Assembly (NCBI GenBank): GCA_027315185.1
Contig: DAHUYO010000037.1
Coordinates: 1 to 33,458, forward strand
DNA from: Acidobacteriota bacterium
GTDB taxonomy: Bacteria; Acidobacteriota; Terriglobia; Terriglobales; SCQP01
Direction of reading: 5' to 3'
Length of the DNA stretch: 33,458 bases
The translations under genes were made by a program, and so were the position numbers. Below are positions 26,703 to 33,458 of this stretch, in pieces. The stretch's first letter is position 1; the number at the start of each line of letters is the position of its first letter. The notes under the pieces were generated by a model. The model saw only the letters and a program-made list of their open reading frames with translations, was not told where the DNA came from and made no database searches.

Positions 26703-28169
26703 TCATGGCAGAACCTCCAGCACCTCATCGCTCGGCTCTAACGCCATCGCCTCCGGCGGCGCCTCCGCCCCCGCCTCCAGCAGCGCCCGCACCACGCCCA
26801 CGTAGTCCCCGCTCTCCCGCCGCCAGCTATTACCGGAGCCGAAGATGGCCCAGGCCAGCGCCGTCCCCGCATACTCCCGCGACTTCTGCTCCAGCCGCGG
26901 ATGAAAGCGCAAGATCTCCCGGGCCATCTCGGCGTTGCCATTGAACCCCGCCCAGTGCAGCGCTGTCGCGCCCATCTCTCCCGCCGTGTCCACCGGCCAG
27001 CCCGCTTCCAGCATCAGCCGCACCGCCGCCGTATTGTTGCTCTGCGCCGCGTCGGGCAGCTTGGCCGCCTCCGCCGCCGCCAACCCGCGCGCGCCGCGCG
27101 GATGCGCCGCCTGATAGCGCCGGAACACCGCCTCGTCGCCCAGCTCGCAGGCCAGCGCCAGCTGCAGCGCCTCCGGCGTCCGCTCCAGCAAAAGGGCAAG
27201 GACGTCTTCATGCCCGAAGTCCCGCGCCACCGCGTGCGCCGTCCGGTCCTTCCCCAGCTCCTCGATGTAAATGGTCCCGCCGGCGCGCGGATCGCGCATG
27301 GGAAACCACTCCGCCGATACGCGCATCGCAATGCACCGCGGATCGCGGTCCAAATGCCGCCGCGCCAGATCCAGATCCCCCAGCGCCGCCGCCATCAGCA
27401 GATCGGTCTGGCAGCCCCGGGACACCAGCGCGCGCGCCACATCCTGTCGGTCCCGCGGATAATGCCGCGGCTGATCCACCCGCAGCATGTGCTGCGCCGG
27501 CGTGGACTCATGATTCCCGTCCCGCGCGTCCATCTCCGCGCCGTGCTCCAGCAAAAATACCGCCGCTTCCACCGTCGCCGCGCAGTGCAGCGGCGTCCGC
27601 CCATCCCCGCCGCGCGCCTGCACCACCCCCGGGTCAGCCGCCACGATGGCCCGCAGGGAGTCCATCCGCCCCAGCCGCGCCGCCGAGTGCGCATTCAGCG
27701 CCGCGCCCCGCTCCAGCAAAAACTCCGCCATCGCCGGATCGCAGTCGTCCAGCACGGCGAAGCCTCCCGCCCACCACTCCGTGCGCTTGCCGATGTCGGC
27801 GCCGAAATGCAGCAGAACGTCAACGGTCGCGCGGTCGCTGCGCTGCACCGCCGCGAACATCGCGTGCTGCCCGAAGCCGTAGCTCTCCAGCGGCGCGTCA
27901 ATCCGCGCCCGCAGCTCGGCGTGCGTTCGCAGCAACTCCCGCACGCGATCCGCGTCGCCGTCGCAGACCGCGACCCGCAGCGCCTCCGCCGGGCTCAGCC
28001 TTTTCGCCAGCACATGGGCTTTCAGGGCCGCCCAGCTCGCGAAGCCATATTCCCGCGCCAGCCGCTGCTGCGCCCCGGCAAGCCTGCTCCCGGGCGCGGC
28101 CCGCAGCAGCGCCTTGGCCTGCTTGCGGAGAAATTCAAAATTGGCGTTTTCCGGTAACGGACGAGACAT
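26703..28169 (-). CDS. ankyrin-repeat protein
   Basis: 488 aa from the ATG at 28169, which has AAGGAG 7 bases upstream; the longer frame to 28220 lacks this. The first ~60 residues are the motif seen in bacterial ankyrin proteins of this type (LPENANFEFLRKQAKALLRA, LAREYGFASWAALKAHV). Ankyrin units follow over residues ~65-480: QHAMFAAVQRSDRATVDVLL, DGRTPLHCAATVEAAVFLLEHGAEMDAR, GATALHWAGFNGNAEMAREIL and GVVRALLEAGAE. There is no signal peptide or membrane helix, so it should be cytosolic and bind another protein. It heads the minus-strand run to the aldo/keto reductase. The partner is unknown. Confidence 0.92.
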   Translation of the reverse strand: MSRPLPENANFEFLRKQAKALLRAAPGSRLAGAQQRLAREYGFASWAALKAHVLAKRLSPAEALRVAVCDGDADRVRELLRTHAELRARIDAPLESYGFGQHAMFAAVQRSDRATVDVLLHFGADIGKRTEWWAGGFAVLDDCDPAMAEFLLERGAALNAHSAARLGRMDSLRAIVAADPGVVQARGGDGRTPLHCAATVEAAVFLLEHGAEMDARDGNHESTPAQHMLRVDQPRHYPRDRQDVARALVSRGCQTDLLMAAALGDLDLARRHLDRDPRCIAMRVSAEWFPMRDPRAGGTIYIEELGKDRTAHAVARDFGHEDVLALLLERTPEALQLALACELGDEAVFRRYQAAHPRGARGLAAAEAAKLPDAAQSNNTAAVRLMLEAGWPVDTAGEMGATALHWAGFNGNAEMAREILRFHPRLEQKSREYAGTALAWAIFGSGNSWRRESGDYVGVVRALLEAGAEAPPEAMALEPSDEVLEVLP

Positions 28170-28503
28170 GCACCTCTCCTTTTCGGCCCGGCGTCCGCTG
28201 CGGGCAAAAAGAGAAGTCAATGCTCGGCGAGGTTGGCTAGCTCAGGCGGGATAATCCCTTTCCGCGGACGGGGTGCAACCTGAATTGCGCCCCCAGTATA
28301 GCCCAGCGACGTGTACCCAAACCAGGCGCCGCCGGCCGCCGCGTGCAAGCGGCTTCCGCTGCCCTCTGGCGCCGCGCCTTTTGTCCGGGGGCAAACTAGG
28401 CGCGGGGCGGCGGAGCAATTGTCCGTTTTCCAATGGCACGCGATAGAATGCCACGCCCGTCTAGCACATGCGCCTGGGAGCGCCGGCGGCCGCGGCGTCG
28501 CCC
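28170..28503. other. 334-bp intergenic stretch between the ankyrin and FG-GAP genes
   Basis: Both flanking genes point left, so this is the end of the FG-GAP gene and the leader of the ankyrin gene. Apart from the TATACT element, it has a short hairpin GGCGC-C-GCGCC followed by TTTTG near 28369-28383 on the plus strand. I see no RNA gene or repeat. Confidence 0.5.
28295..28300 (-). promoter_or_regulatory. -10-like element for the ankyrin gene
   Basis: On the minus strand GGCTATACTGG contains TATACT, about 125 bases upstream of the ankyrin start. The -35 region (around GGTTTG) is weak. RNA would start near 28288. Confidence 0.35.
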
Positions 28504-29904
28504 TCAGCCGTCACACTTCACGATCGAGGCGGTGTCCACCTCATGCCCCGCCGGGCTTCCCGGCCCGCTCTCGCCGGCGAACGGCCAGTTCGGGTTCAAC
28601 CACAGCTCTTGCTCCCGGATCTTAGCCGGCACCTTGTCCACGCGCAGATTTTCCAGCCAGTGCACCCCGGTTTTGCCGGCGACGATGATGTCCAGATCGC
28701 CGTCGCCGTCAATGTCCTCGGTGATCACCTGCGTGCCGATCTCCGCCGTCCCGTTGTAGCTCACCGGAAAGCGCGTGAACGTCGCCGTCCGCCGGTCAAT
28801 CTTGTAATAGAAAATGCACAGCGGCTCGTACAGTCCAGGGTCCGGGTCGCCGCGATACCGCTTCCCGGTGATCAGCTCCAGTTCGCCGTCGCCGTCAATG
28901 TCGGCCAGCTTCAGCGCGTGCGCCTCGGAGAAGGAGTCGTCAATCATGTGCCGCCGCCAGCTCCGCCGCCCGCCGCTCACCACGTGCTCCATCCAATACA
29001 GCCCGAAGTTGTGGCCATGGCCGTAGATCAGGTCCATCTTCCCGTCGCCATTGACGTCGTAGCCAAGGATCGGGAACCCCGCTTCGCCCAGCTCCCACTC
29101 CGGATGCCATTTCCATTGGTCGCGGTCCGCGTCTACGTTCTCCAGCCAGCCATGGATGGACAAAATATCGGGCTTGCCGTCGCCGTTGATGTCCGCCACG
29201 CCCACGCCATGCCCGTCCGCCGTTTTCCCGCCGACGTAATGCACCTCCGGCTTCGCCCCGGCGAAATTGACCCAGATCAAATTCGACGGCTCGTAATGCG
29301 CGAAGATCGTATCCATCTTCCCGTCGCCGTTCACGTCCGCGTACACCCCACCCTCGGTCGCCCGCGAATGGCAGATCAAATGCTGCTTCCAGAACCCCGG
29401 CCCCTTGGGGTTCTCATACCACCAGATCCCGTCCGTCTGCCACGCCGCGGTCACGATATCCAGATGCCCGTCGTGGTTGACGTCCACGGGAAATTGAATG
29501 CAGTCGTTGACGAACTCGATCTTATTCACGCCGGCGATATGAAACGGTGACACCCCGACATACCGCCATTGATGCCGCCGCCAGGTGACCCCGCCCGGTC
29601 CCGGGTTCTCATACCAATACGCCCCGCTGACGATGTCCGGCCGCCCGTCGCCGTTCATGTCCACCACCGAAACCGCCTCGGCATGGTCCGTTCCCAGCCG
29701 GTGGGAAAGGAAAATATCCGCCCGCCGCGAAACCGGCGTCACCACCCCGCTCGCCGCCGCGCCGCTTGCCGCCGCCACCGCTCCCGCGCCTGTTCCGCCC
29801 GCGGCGCCGCTCCCGCCCGCCGAGCATGCCGCCGTTCCCAGCGCCGCCATCGCCGGCGCCGCCGCCGCCCCTAATCCCAATCCCAAGAATTTCCGCCGTT
29901 GCAT
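28504..29904 (-). CDS. Tat-type lipoprotein with FG-GAP/VCBS repeats
   Basis: 466 aa from the ATG at 29904, which has GGAGG 5 bases upstream; the longer frame has no such signal. The N-terminus has a twin-arginine start (MQRRKFLGLG) and a lipobox (LGTAAC), followed by a Gly/Ala spacer. Seven or so repeat cores with the calcium-loop pattern DxNxDGxxD follow: DMNGDGRPD, DVNHDGHLD, DVNGDGKMD, DINGDGKPD, DVNGDGKMD, DIDGDGELE and DIDGDGDLD, spaced 40-60 residues. That spacing builds a beta-propeller of the integrin-like kind. The protein is probably anchored to the outer face of a membrane and folded, with calcium, before export. It could be a binding protein or a lyase-like propeller; no catalytic residues can be named. 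Confidence 0.88.
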   Translation of the reverse strand: MQRRKFLGLGLGAAAAPAMAALGTAACSAGGSGAAGGTGAGAVAAASGAAASGVVTPVSRRADIFLSHRLGTDHAEAVSVVDMNGDGRPDIVSGAYWYENPGPGGVTWRRHQWRYVGVSPFHIAGVNKIEFVNDCIQFPVDVNHDGHLDIVTAAWQTDGIWWYENPKGPGFWKQHLICHSRATEGGVYADVNGDGKMDTIFAHYEPSNLIWVNFAGAKPEVHYVGGKTADGHGVGVADINGDGKPDILSIHGWLENVDADRDQWKWHPEWELGEAGFPILGYDVNGDGKMDLIYGHGHNFGLYWMEHVVSGGRRSWRRHMIDDSFSEAHALKLADIDGDGELELITGKRYRGDPDPGLYEPLCIFYYKIDRRTATFTRFPVSYNGTAEIGTQVITEDIDGDGDLDIIVAGKTGVHWLENLRVDKVPAKIREQELWLNPNWPFAGESGPGSPAGHEVDTASIVKCDG

Positions 29905-30039
29905 CGAGCCTCCAAGGAACAACCGGCCATTGTAGTCCCGCCCCACCCCGGTCGTGGCCGACCGGAGCCTGCCGCCCGGAGTCCAGCCCCTGCGCCAACC
30001 CCGGCCCTTGTCGCGAGGTATGTAACACACACTGGCCAA

Positions 30040-30068
30040 TTGCCCAGCAGCTTTGTTTGGTGTAGAAA
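30040..30068 (+). promoter_or_regulatory. putative promoter for the 30099 gene
   Basis: TTGCCC at 30040-30045, a 17-base spacer and TAGAAA at 30063-30068, each matching 4 of 6 consensus bases. This would give a leader of about 23 bases before the ATG at 30099. A local dip in GC content supports it. Confidence 0.3.
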
Positions 30069-30098
30069 GGACCTTTGCCACCCGGCCGGAGGTGAGGC

Positions 30099-31574
30099 AT
30101 GTTATATCTTTGCCGCTATTCGCTGCGCACCGGGCTCGGCCTCGCCGCCCTTCTGCTTCTATCCTCCGCGGCTTCCTTCGGCTGCGGCGGCTCCAGCCCA
30201 GAGGCCTATCCCAAGGCCGTCTACCTCGGCACGACCCACACCGTCTTGCTAGCCTCGACGGTCGGCGGCAACGAGCCCATCACGCTAGACCTCGGGATCA
30301 CCAGCTTGACGCTCACAAACCAAGACGGCAAAACCTTCATCCTTTTCGACGGCCCCAACTGCGCCGACAATTTTGCCGCCTGCCTGGGCACCGAGTTCAT
30401 GCACGTGAACGGCCGGGTGTCCGCGCCGCTATTGTCGGCGGATACCCCCGAAGGCATTTACACCGCGGCGACGATCAGCGTCGGGGAGTGTTCGGCGGAC
30501 CTGGTCGCCGCGACCACCGGCTATTACGGCTTTTGCAACCTCGCGACCGGCTCCGGCGCGGCCACCATCAGCCTCCCTACGCCGCTCTCCGTTCTTGGCC
30601 CGGACCTAGCGCTGAATTTGCAATTGGACCTTGACCGATCCATCCAGACGACGGCCGGCTGTTTCACCGCATCATCTTCGACTAGCTCCTGCGACTTCAC
30701 CCTCGCCCCGGCCTTCACTCTCACCACCATCCCTATCGCGCAGCCGCCCACCAGCATTCAAAATGGCCTCATCACCGGAATCAATGGGCAGATCCAGACC
30801 GCCGCCTCCGGCACCCTGCAATTGCTCACTGGCGAAGGCGCCAAGCTGACGCTGGCGACGAACAGCAGCACCCAAATTCAGGGCCTCGCCGCTATTGCCG
30901 ATCTCGCCCCCAACATGTACGTCCAGGCCGGCGCCGCGCTCCAGCCCGACGGCTCCCTGCTGGCGACGCGCGTCGAGGTAGACACCCCGGCGGCCCTATA
31001 TTGGTCCACGGGCACCCTCATCACCGGCATAGACTCGTACTCCCCGGAATTTCAGTTTGCCACCCTCGCGCACCTGGGCAGCACCTTCGCTTCGCCCCTG
31101 TATTCGGTGACCGGCGGCACCGCCTATACCACCGCCTCCGCATTCACCGATCTCGCTAGCCTGCCGTTCCCCGCCGTCTTCAACGCGCAGACCATGATCG
31201 CCGGCCAGTCCGCGTCCATCTTCTATTCCATACTTCAAGAGCCCACATATCCCAATCTCCCGCCGGCGGCTATCATCACGCTGGAGCCGCAGGCGCTTGA
31301 GGGCAGCGTCGCCGCGGTCTCCCAAAGCGACCAGTTCACTGTCTATCAAATCACCCTCGCCGCCGACGACCTCTTCGCCGAACTTCAGCCGACGACGACG
31401 ATTTATCCCCGCCTCTCGGATCTCTCCACCGCTTACGTATACGCCGGCCCCAGCACGCTGTCGCCCTCCACTGCGCTGACCACAGGGGCCACCGCGGTCT
31501 TTCGCGGCCTGGTGTTCGACGATAGCGGCACGCTGCGCATGGACTGCGAACGCGTCATCCCGGTGGGCCAGTAA
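30099..31574 (+). CDS. secreted protein, possible lipoprotein, with a DUF5666-like region
   Basis: 491 aa; GAGGTGAGG lies just upstream of the ATG at 30099. The signal segment is LGLAALLLLSSAASFGCGGS. The Cys with SFG before it is a weak lipobox (Leu missing at -3), so lipid anchoring is uncertain. The mature part is poor in Lys and rich in Thr, Ser, Leu and Ala, as in extracellular beta-rich proteins. Residues ~222-300 (GLITGINGQIQTAASGTLQLL, ADLAPNMYVQAGAALQPDGS, LLATRVEV) resemble the DUF5666 beta-barrel. A second, weaker copy of the pattern may follow at ~305-380. Five Cys lie between residues ~80 and ~200. Function unknown. It is divergent from the FG-GAP lipoprotein gene. Confidence 0.8.
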   Translation: MLYLCRYSLRTGLGLAALLLLSSAASFGCGGSSPEAYPKAVYLGTTHTVLLASTVGGNEPITLDLGITSLTLTNQDGKTFILFDGPNCADNFAACLGTEFMHVNGRVSAPLLSADTPEGIYTAATISVGECSADLVAATTGYYGFCNLATGSGAATISLPTPLSVLGPDLALNLQLDLDRSIQTTAGCFTASSSTSSCDFTLAPAFTLTTIPIAQPPTSIQNGLITGINGQIQTAASGTLQLLTGEGAKLTLATNSSTQIQGLAAIADLAPNMYVQAGAALQPDGSLLATRVEVDTPAALYWSTGTLITGIDSYSPEFQFATLAHLGSTFASPLYSVTGGTAYTTASAFTDLASLPFPAVFNAQTMIAGQSASIFYSILQEPTYPNLPPAAIITLEPQALEGSVAAVSQSDQFTVYQITLAADDLFAELQPTTTIYPRLSDLSTAYVYAGPSTLSPSTALTTGATAVFRGLVFDDSGTLRMDCERVIPVGQ

Positions 31575-31943
31575 GCGCCCCGCCCCGCATCATGGGCAAT
31601 GCGCCGGTGGCGGACCGGCGCCGACCGCTCTTCCTGTCAGCGGCCATTCCTCGCGGCTGGCGATCGCCGGTCGGTGCGGTCGCGGCGTGCCGGCTCTCGG
31701 CGCGTTCCTCGAACCTGTATTCCGGTGCGGGCGAGGCCGCCCGCGCCCCCAGGGGCGCACCGGTTTTCCATCGCGTGGCGCCAGGGGCGCGAACCGCGCG
31801 CCACGGGGCGGGCGGCCCCGCGCCCCGTCACGCGGCGCTGCGAGGCGGCCGAAGCGAGGGCGAACGAGCCCCGCCGACGGCGGGATAAGGAGCCCGAGCG
31901 CGCGCGCAACGACGGGATGCGGCGGTTCCCGCCCCGCCGGCGT
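31575..31943. other. 369-bp GC-rich intergenic stretch
   Basis: Very GC-rich sequence between the convergent 30099 gene and the hydrolase gene. Open frames here are Arg-rich and have no family signature, so I call none. It holds a GCGCCCC-CA-GGGGCGC hairpin at 31743-31758 and several related GGCGCC/GGGGCGC words, giving much possible secondary structure. Confidence 0.5.
31743..31766 (+). terminator. hairpin downstream of the 30099 gene, possible terminator
   Basis: GCGCCCC (31743-31749) and GGGGCGC (31752-31758) form a perfect 7-bp stem, with the 2-base loop probably opened further. ACCGGTTTTCC follows, giving a short T-run. It sits 170 bases after the stop, between convergent genes. Confidence 0.35.
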
Positions 31944-32612
31944 TCAGGCGGCGGAGATGATTTCGCCGGCGTGCCCGAGATGCTGCCGGAACCACTCCTG
32001 CGCCAACTGCGCCACCTGCTCCAGCGTTCCCGGTTCTTCGAACAAATGCGTCGCGCCGGGCACCACCACCAAATGTTTCTCCGCGTTCAGTTCCGCCAGC
32101 GCCTGCCGGTTTAGCTCCAGCACCTCGGGATCGTTCCCGCCCACGATCAGCAGCGTCGGAGCCAGCACATGCGGCAGCGCCGTGGCGGCCAAATCCGGCC
32201 GCCCGCCGCGGCTGACCACCGCCTTCACCTCGGCCCGCTGCGTCGAAGCCACCAGCGCCGCCGCCGCGCCCGTCGAGGCGCCGAAGTAGCCGATATCCGC
32301 CTGCCCCCACGCCTGCCGCCGCACCCAGCCGGTCGCGGCCGCCAGCCGCCGCGCCAAACGCGGAATATCGAAGCGATACTCCGCCGTCTCCCGGTCCCGC
32401 TGCTCTTCCTCTTCCGTCAGCAGATCCATCAGCACCGTGCCCAGCCCCGCCGCTTGCAGTTGGCGCGCCACCGCCTGGTTGCGCGGACTGTGCCGCCCGC
32501 TGCCGCTGCCGTGGGCGAACAGCACAATGCCCGCCGCCCCGTCCGGCACGCCCGCCACCGCCCGCAGTTCCGGCCCGTTGGGCAGCCGAATCTCCGTCTC
32601 CCGTGCGTCCAT
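31944..32612 (-). CDS. dienelactone-hydrolase-like alpha/beta hydrolase
   Basis: 222 aa; AGGAGG lies 5 bases upstream of the ATG at 32612. Alpha/beta-hydrolase fold: an oxyanion-hole loop HGSGSGRHSPRN (34-45), a nucleophile elbow GASTGAAAA with Ser113, Asp161 in IVGGNDPEV, and His189 in VPGATHLFEEPG. There is no signal peptide, so it acts in the cytosol. Proteins of this exact type are often next to, or fused with, a phosphoribosyltransferase, and here one lies directly upstream (177-bp gap) on the same strand. The natural substrate is not known to me. ATHLFEEPGTLEQV is characteristic of the fused family. Confidence 0.9.
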   Translation of the reverse strand: MDARETEIRLPNGPELRAVAGVPDGAAGIVLFAHGSGSGRHSPRNQAVARQLQAAGLGTVLMDLLTEEEEQRDRETAEYRFDIPRLARRLAAATGWVRRQAWGQADIGYFGASTGAAAALVASTQRAEVKAVVSRGGRPDLAATALPHVLAPTLLIVGGNDPEVLELNRQALAELNAEKHLVVVPGATHLFEEPGTLEQVAQLAQEWFRQHLGHAGEIISAA

Positions 32613-32717
32613 CGCTACCTCCTCAGCTTGCTGCTGCCTCCTCCCAACCTGCTCCGCCTAAGCCGATCCGTCGGCCGGCGCCGGCTCGATTCAGGGCTCC
32701 ATTTCCGCTAAACCTCG

Positions 32718-32741
32718 AACCCGGGAAGCGAATTCCGGGTT
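32718..32741 (-). terminator. inverted repeat between phosphoribosyltransferase and hydrolase genes
   Basis: AACCCGG (32718-32724) and CCGGGTT (32735-32741) form a perfect 7-bp stem around a 10-base loop. There is no T-run on the minus strand. It could be a weak terminator of the upstream gene or an operator for the hydrolase gene. Confidence 0.3.
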
Positions 32742-32788
32742 GCGGTGTATCGCACGATTTGCGGTCTCTCGCACGGCCCAACCAACGC

Positions 32789-33334
32789 CTATCCGGCCTT
32801 CGCCACCGCCTGCCAGCTCGCCGCCAAATACCGCCGCGCCTCCTCATCGCTCACCTGCGGAAACTCCTGATACCATTCGCCGACCGCGTAGAACGGCTCC
32901 GGCGTCTCCAAGCAGATCATTTGATCCGCGTGCCGCGCCACCTCCCGGCAGGTCGCCGCCGCGCCCACGGGAACCGCCCCAATCACCCGCTCCGCCCCAG
33001 CCCTTTGGAGCGCCGCCACCGCTGCTCTCATCGTCGCGCCCGTGGCCAACCCGTCGTCCACCACTAGCGCCGTCCGCCGCCGCAGATCCAGCCGCGGATG
33101 GCTCCCACGCAAGGATTGGTCCAGCGCCTCTACGTGCTTCCGCTCGCGCGCGATCACCGGCGCCAAATCCTCCTCGCCCACCCCGAGCCGTTCCAGCAAA
33201 TCCCGATTGAGCGCCACCGCCCCGCCGCTGGCCACCGCCCCCAGCGCCAATTCCGGCTCCTGCGGCAGCGACACCTTGCGCACCACCAAAATATCCAGCG
33301 GCAGCCGCAGCTCCCGCGCCACCTCCACCGCCAC
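32789..33334 (-). CDS. phosphoribosyltransferase, 5' end missing or replaced
   Basis: 181 aa readable from a GTG at 33334. The type I phosphoribosyltransferase core is clear: EVARELRLPLDILVVRK (4-20), PELALGAVASGG (28-38) and the PRPP loop LVVDDGLATGAT (90-101). Family members have about 35-45 more residues at the N-terminus, ending in a LPRGGVPVA strand. No frame here supplies them: just upstream, the in-frame text changes to an unrelated sequence and reaches a stop at 33395-33397. The gene is therefore broken or chimeric at its 5' end. It belongs to the group paired with dienelactone-hydrolase-like proteins, and the downstream gene is one. Role unknown beyond the likely transfer of a phosphoribosyl group. 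Confidence 0.8.
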   Translation of the reverse strand: MAVEVARELRLPLDILVVRKVSLPQEPELALGAVASGGAVALNRDLLERLGVGEEDLAPVIARERKHVEALDQSLRGSHPRLDLRRRTALVVDDGLATGATMRAAVAALQRAGAERVIGAVPVGAAATCREVARHADQMICLETPEPFYAVGEWYQEFPQVSDEEARRYLAASWQAVAKAG

Positions 33335-33394
33335 CGGGCCTATCCCGGGTATCTCACAGGGCTCCCCGGGTAGGGGAACGCCCCTTTTGAGGGC
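33335..33394 (-). pseudogene. short HNH/DUF222-like fragment joined to the phosphoribosyltransferase
   Basis: In the phosphoribosyltransferase frame these 20 codons read ALKRGVPLPGEP then CEIPGIGP. The pattern RG...PGExCEIxGxGPVxV is what I recall from the middle of actinobacterial DUF222/13E12-type HNH endonucleases. An amber stop precedes it. Two ATA codons in a row of twelve are unlike the neighbouring genes. The piece is very short, so the identification rests on recall and is tentative. Confidence 0.3.
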
Positions 33395-33458
33395 CTATGA
33401 CCCCGGTGATGGCCTGTGCGTCGAGGCCCTCGCCCGCGAACAGACCGCGCACGCGCAG

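Noticed and set aside
26901-28157. Plus-strand open frame of about 420 codons
   Set aside because: Antisense to the ankyrin gene; Arg/Gln/Pro-rich shadow with no family match.
31599-32114. Plus-strand Arg-rich frames after the 30099 gene
   Set aside because: They run into the antisense of the hydrolase gene and show no motif or ribosome-binding site; the region is better seen as structured intergenic DNA.

Overview
The window is about 33 kb of very GC-rich DNA with dense, short-gapped genes from a Gram-negative bacterium: it encodes lipid A synthesis (LpxD), an outer-membrane TonB-dependent receptor, periplasmic lipoproteins and a Tat-type signal. The combination of a receptor with an N-terminal carboxypeptidase-regulatory-like domain, a secreted C-type phosphoesterase, FecR-type anti-sigma proteins with giant periplasmic tails, FG-GAP repeat proteins and an ankyrin protein with the NFEFLRKQAK type N-terminus suggests Acidobacteriota. 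This is inference from gene style, since no rRNA is present. The window starts inside dnaE and ends inside a phosphoribosyltransferase gene whose 5' side looks chimeric, so it may be a whole contig.

Layout. (1) 1-5.8 kb, minus strand: xerD, a divergent CCA-adding-enzyme homologue and dnaE in one tight operon. (2) 5.8-7.6 kb, plus: a small hypothetical gene overlapping lpxD. (3) 7.6-12.1 kb, minus: a TonB-dependent receptor followed by an exported phosphoesterase; two PHO-box-like repeats lie upstream, so this reads as a phosphate-starvation scavenging unit. (4) 12.1-12.85 kb: a non-coding stretch containing the PHO-box-like sites and a decayed C-terminal piece of another receptor. (5) 12.85-17.2 kb, plus: a triple-BON periplasmic protein, an AI-2E/PerM-type membrane protein, and a CcsA/HemX-like membrane protein translationally coupled to hemA. 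(6) 17.4-24.4 kb, plus: a six-gene operon of ECF sigma factor, very large FecR-type anti-sigma protein, and two ABC ATPase/permease pairs. (7) 24.4-28.2 kb, minus: ankyrin protein, small membrane protein, metallo-beta-lactamase-fold hydrolase and aldo/keto reductase in one run. (8) 28.5-31.6 kb: divergent genes for a Tat-type FG-GAP/VCBS lipoprotein (minus) and a secreted beta-rich protein (plus). (9) 31.9-33.4 kb, minus: a phosphoribosyltransferase followed by a dienelactone-hydrolase-like protein.

The points most worth following are the PHO-box-like pair ahead of the receptor/phosphoesterase unit, the loss of two conserved acidic residues in the CCA-enzyme homologue, the sigma/FecR/double-ABC operon with a hairpin in its leader, the receptor remnant, and the chimeric 5' end of the phosphoribosyltransferase. 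No rRNA, tRNA, CRISPR array or insertion sequence was seen.
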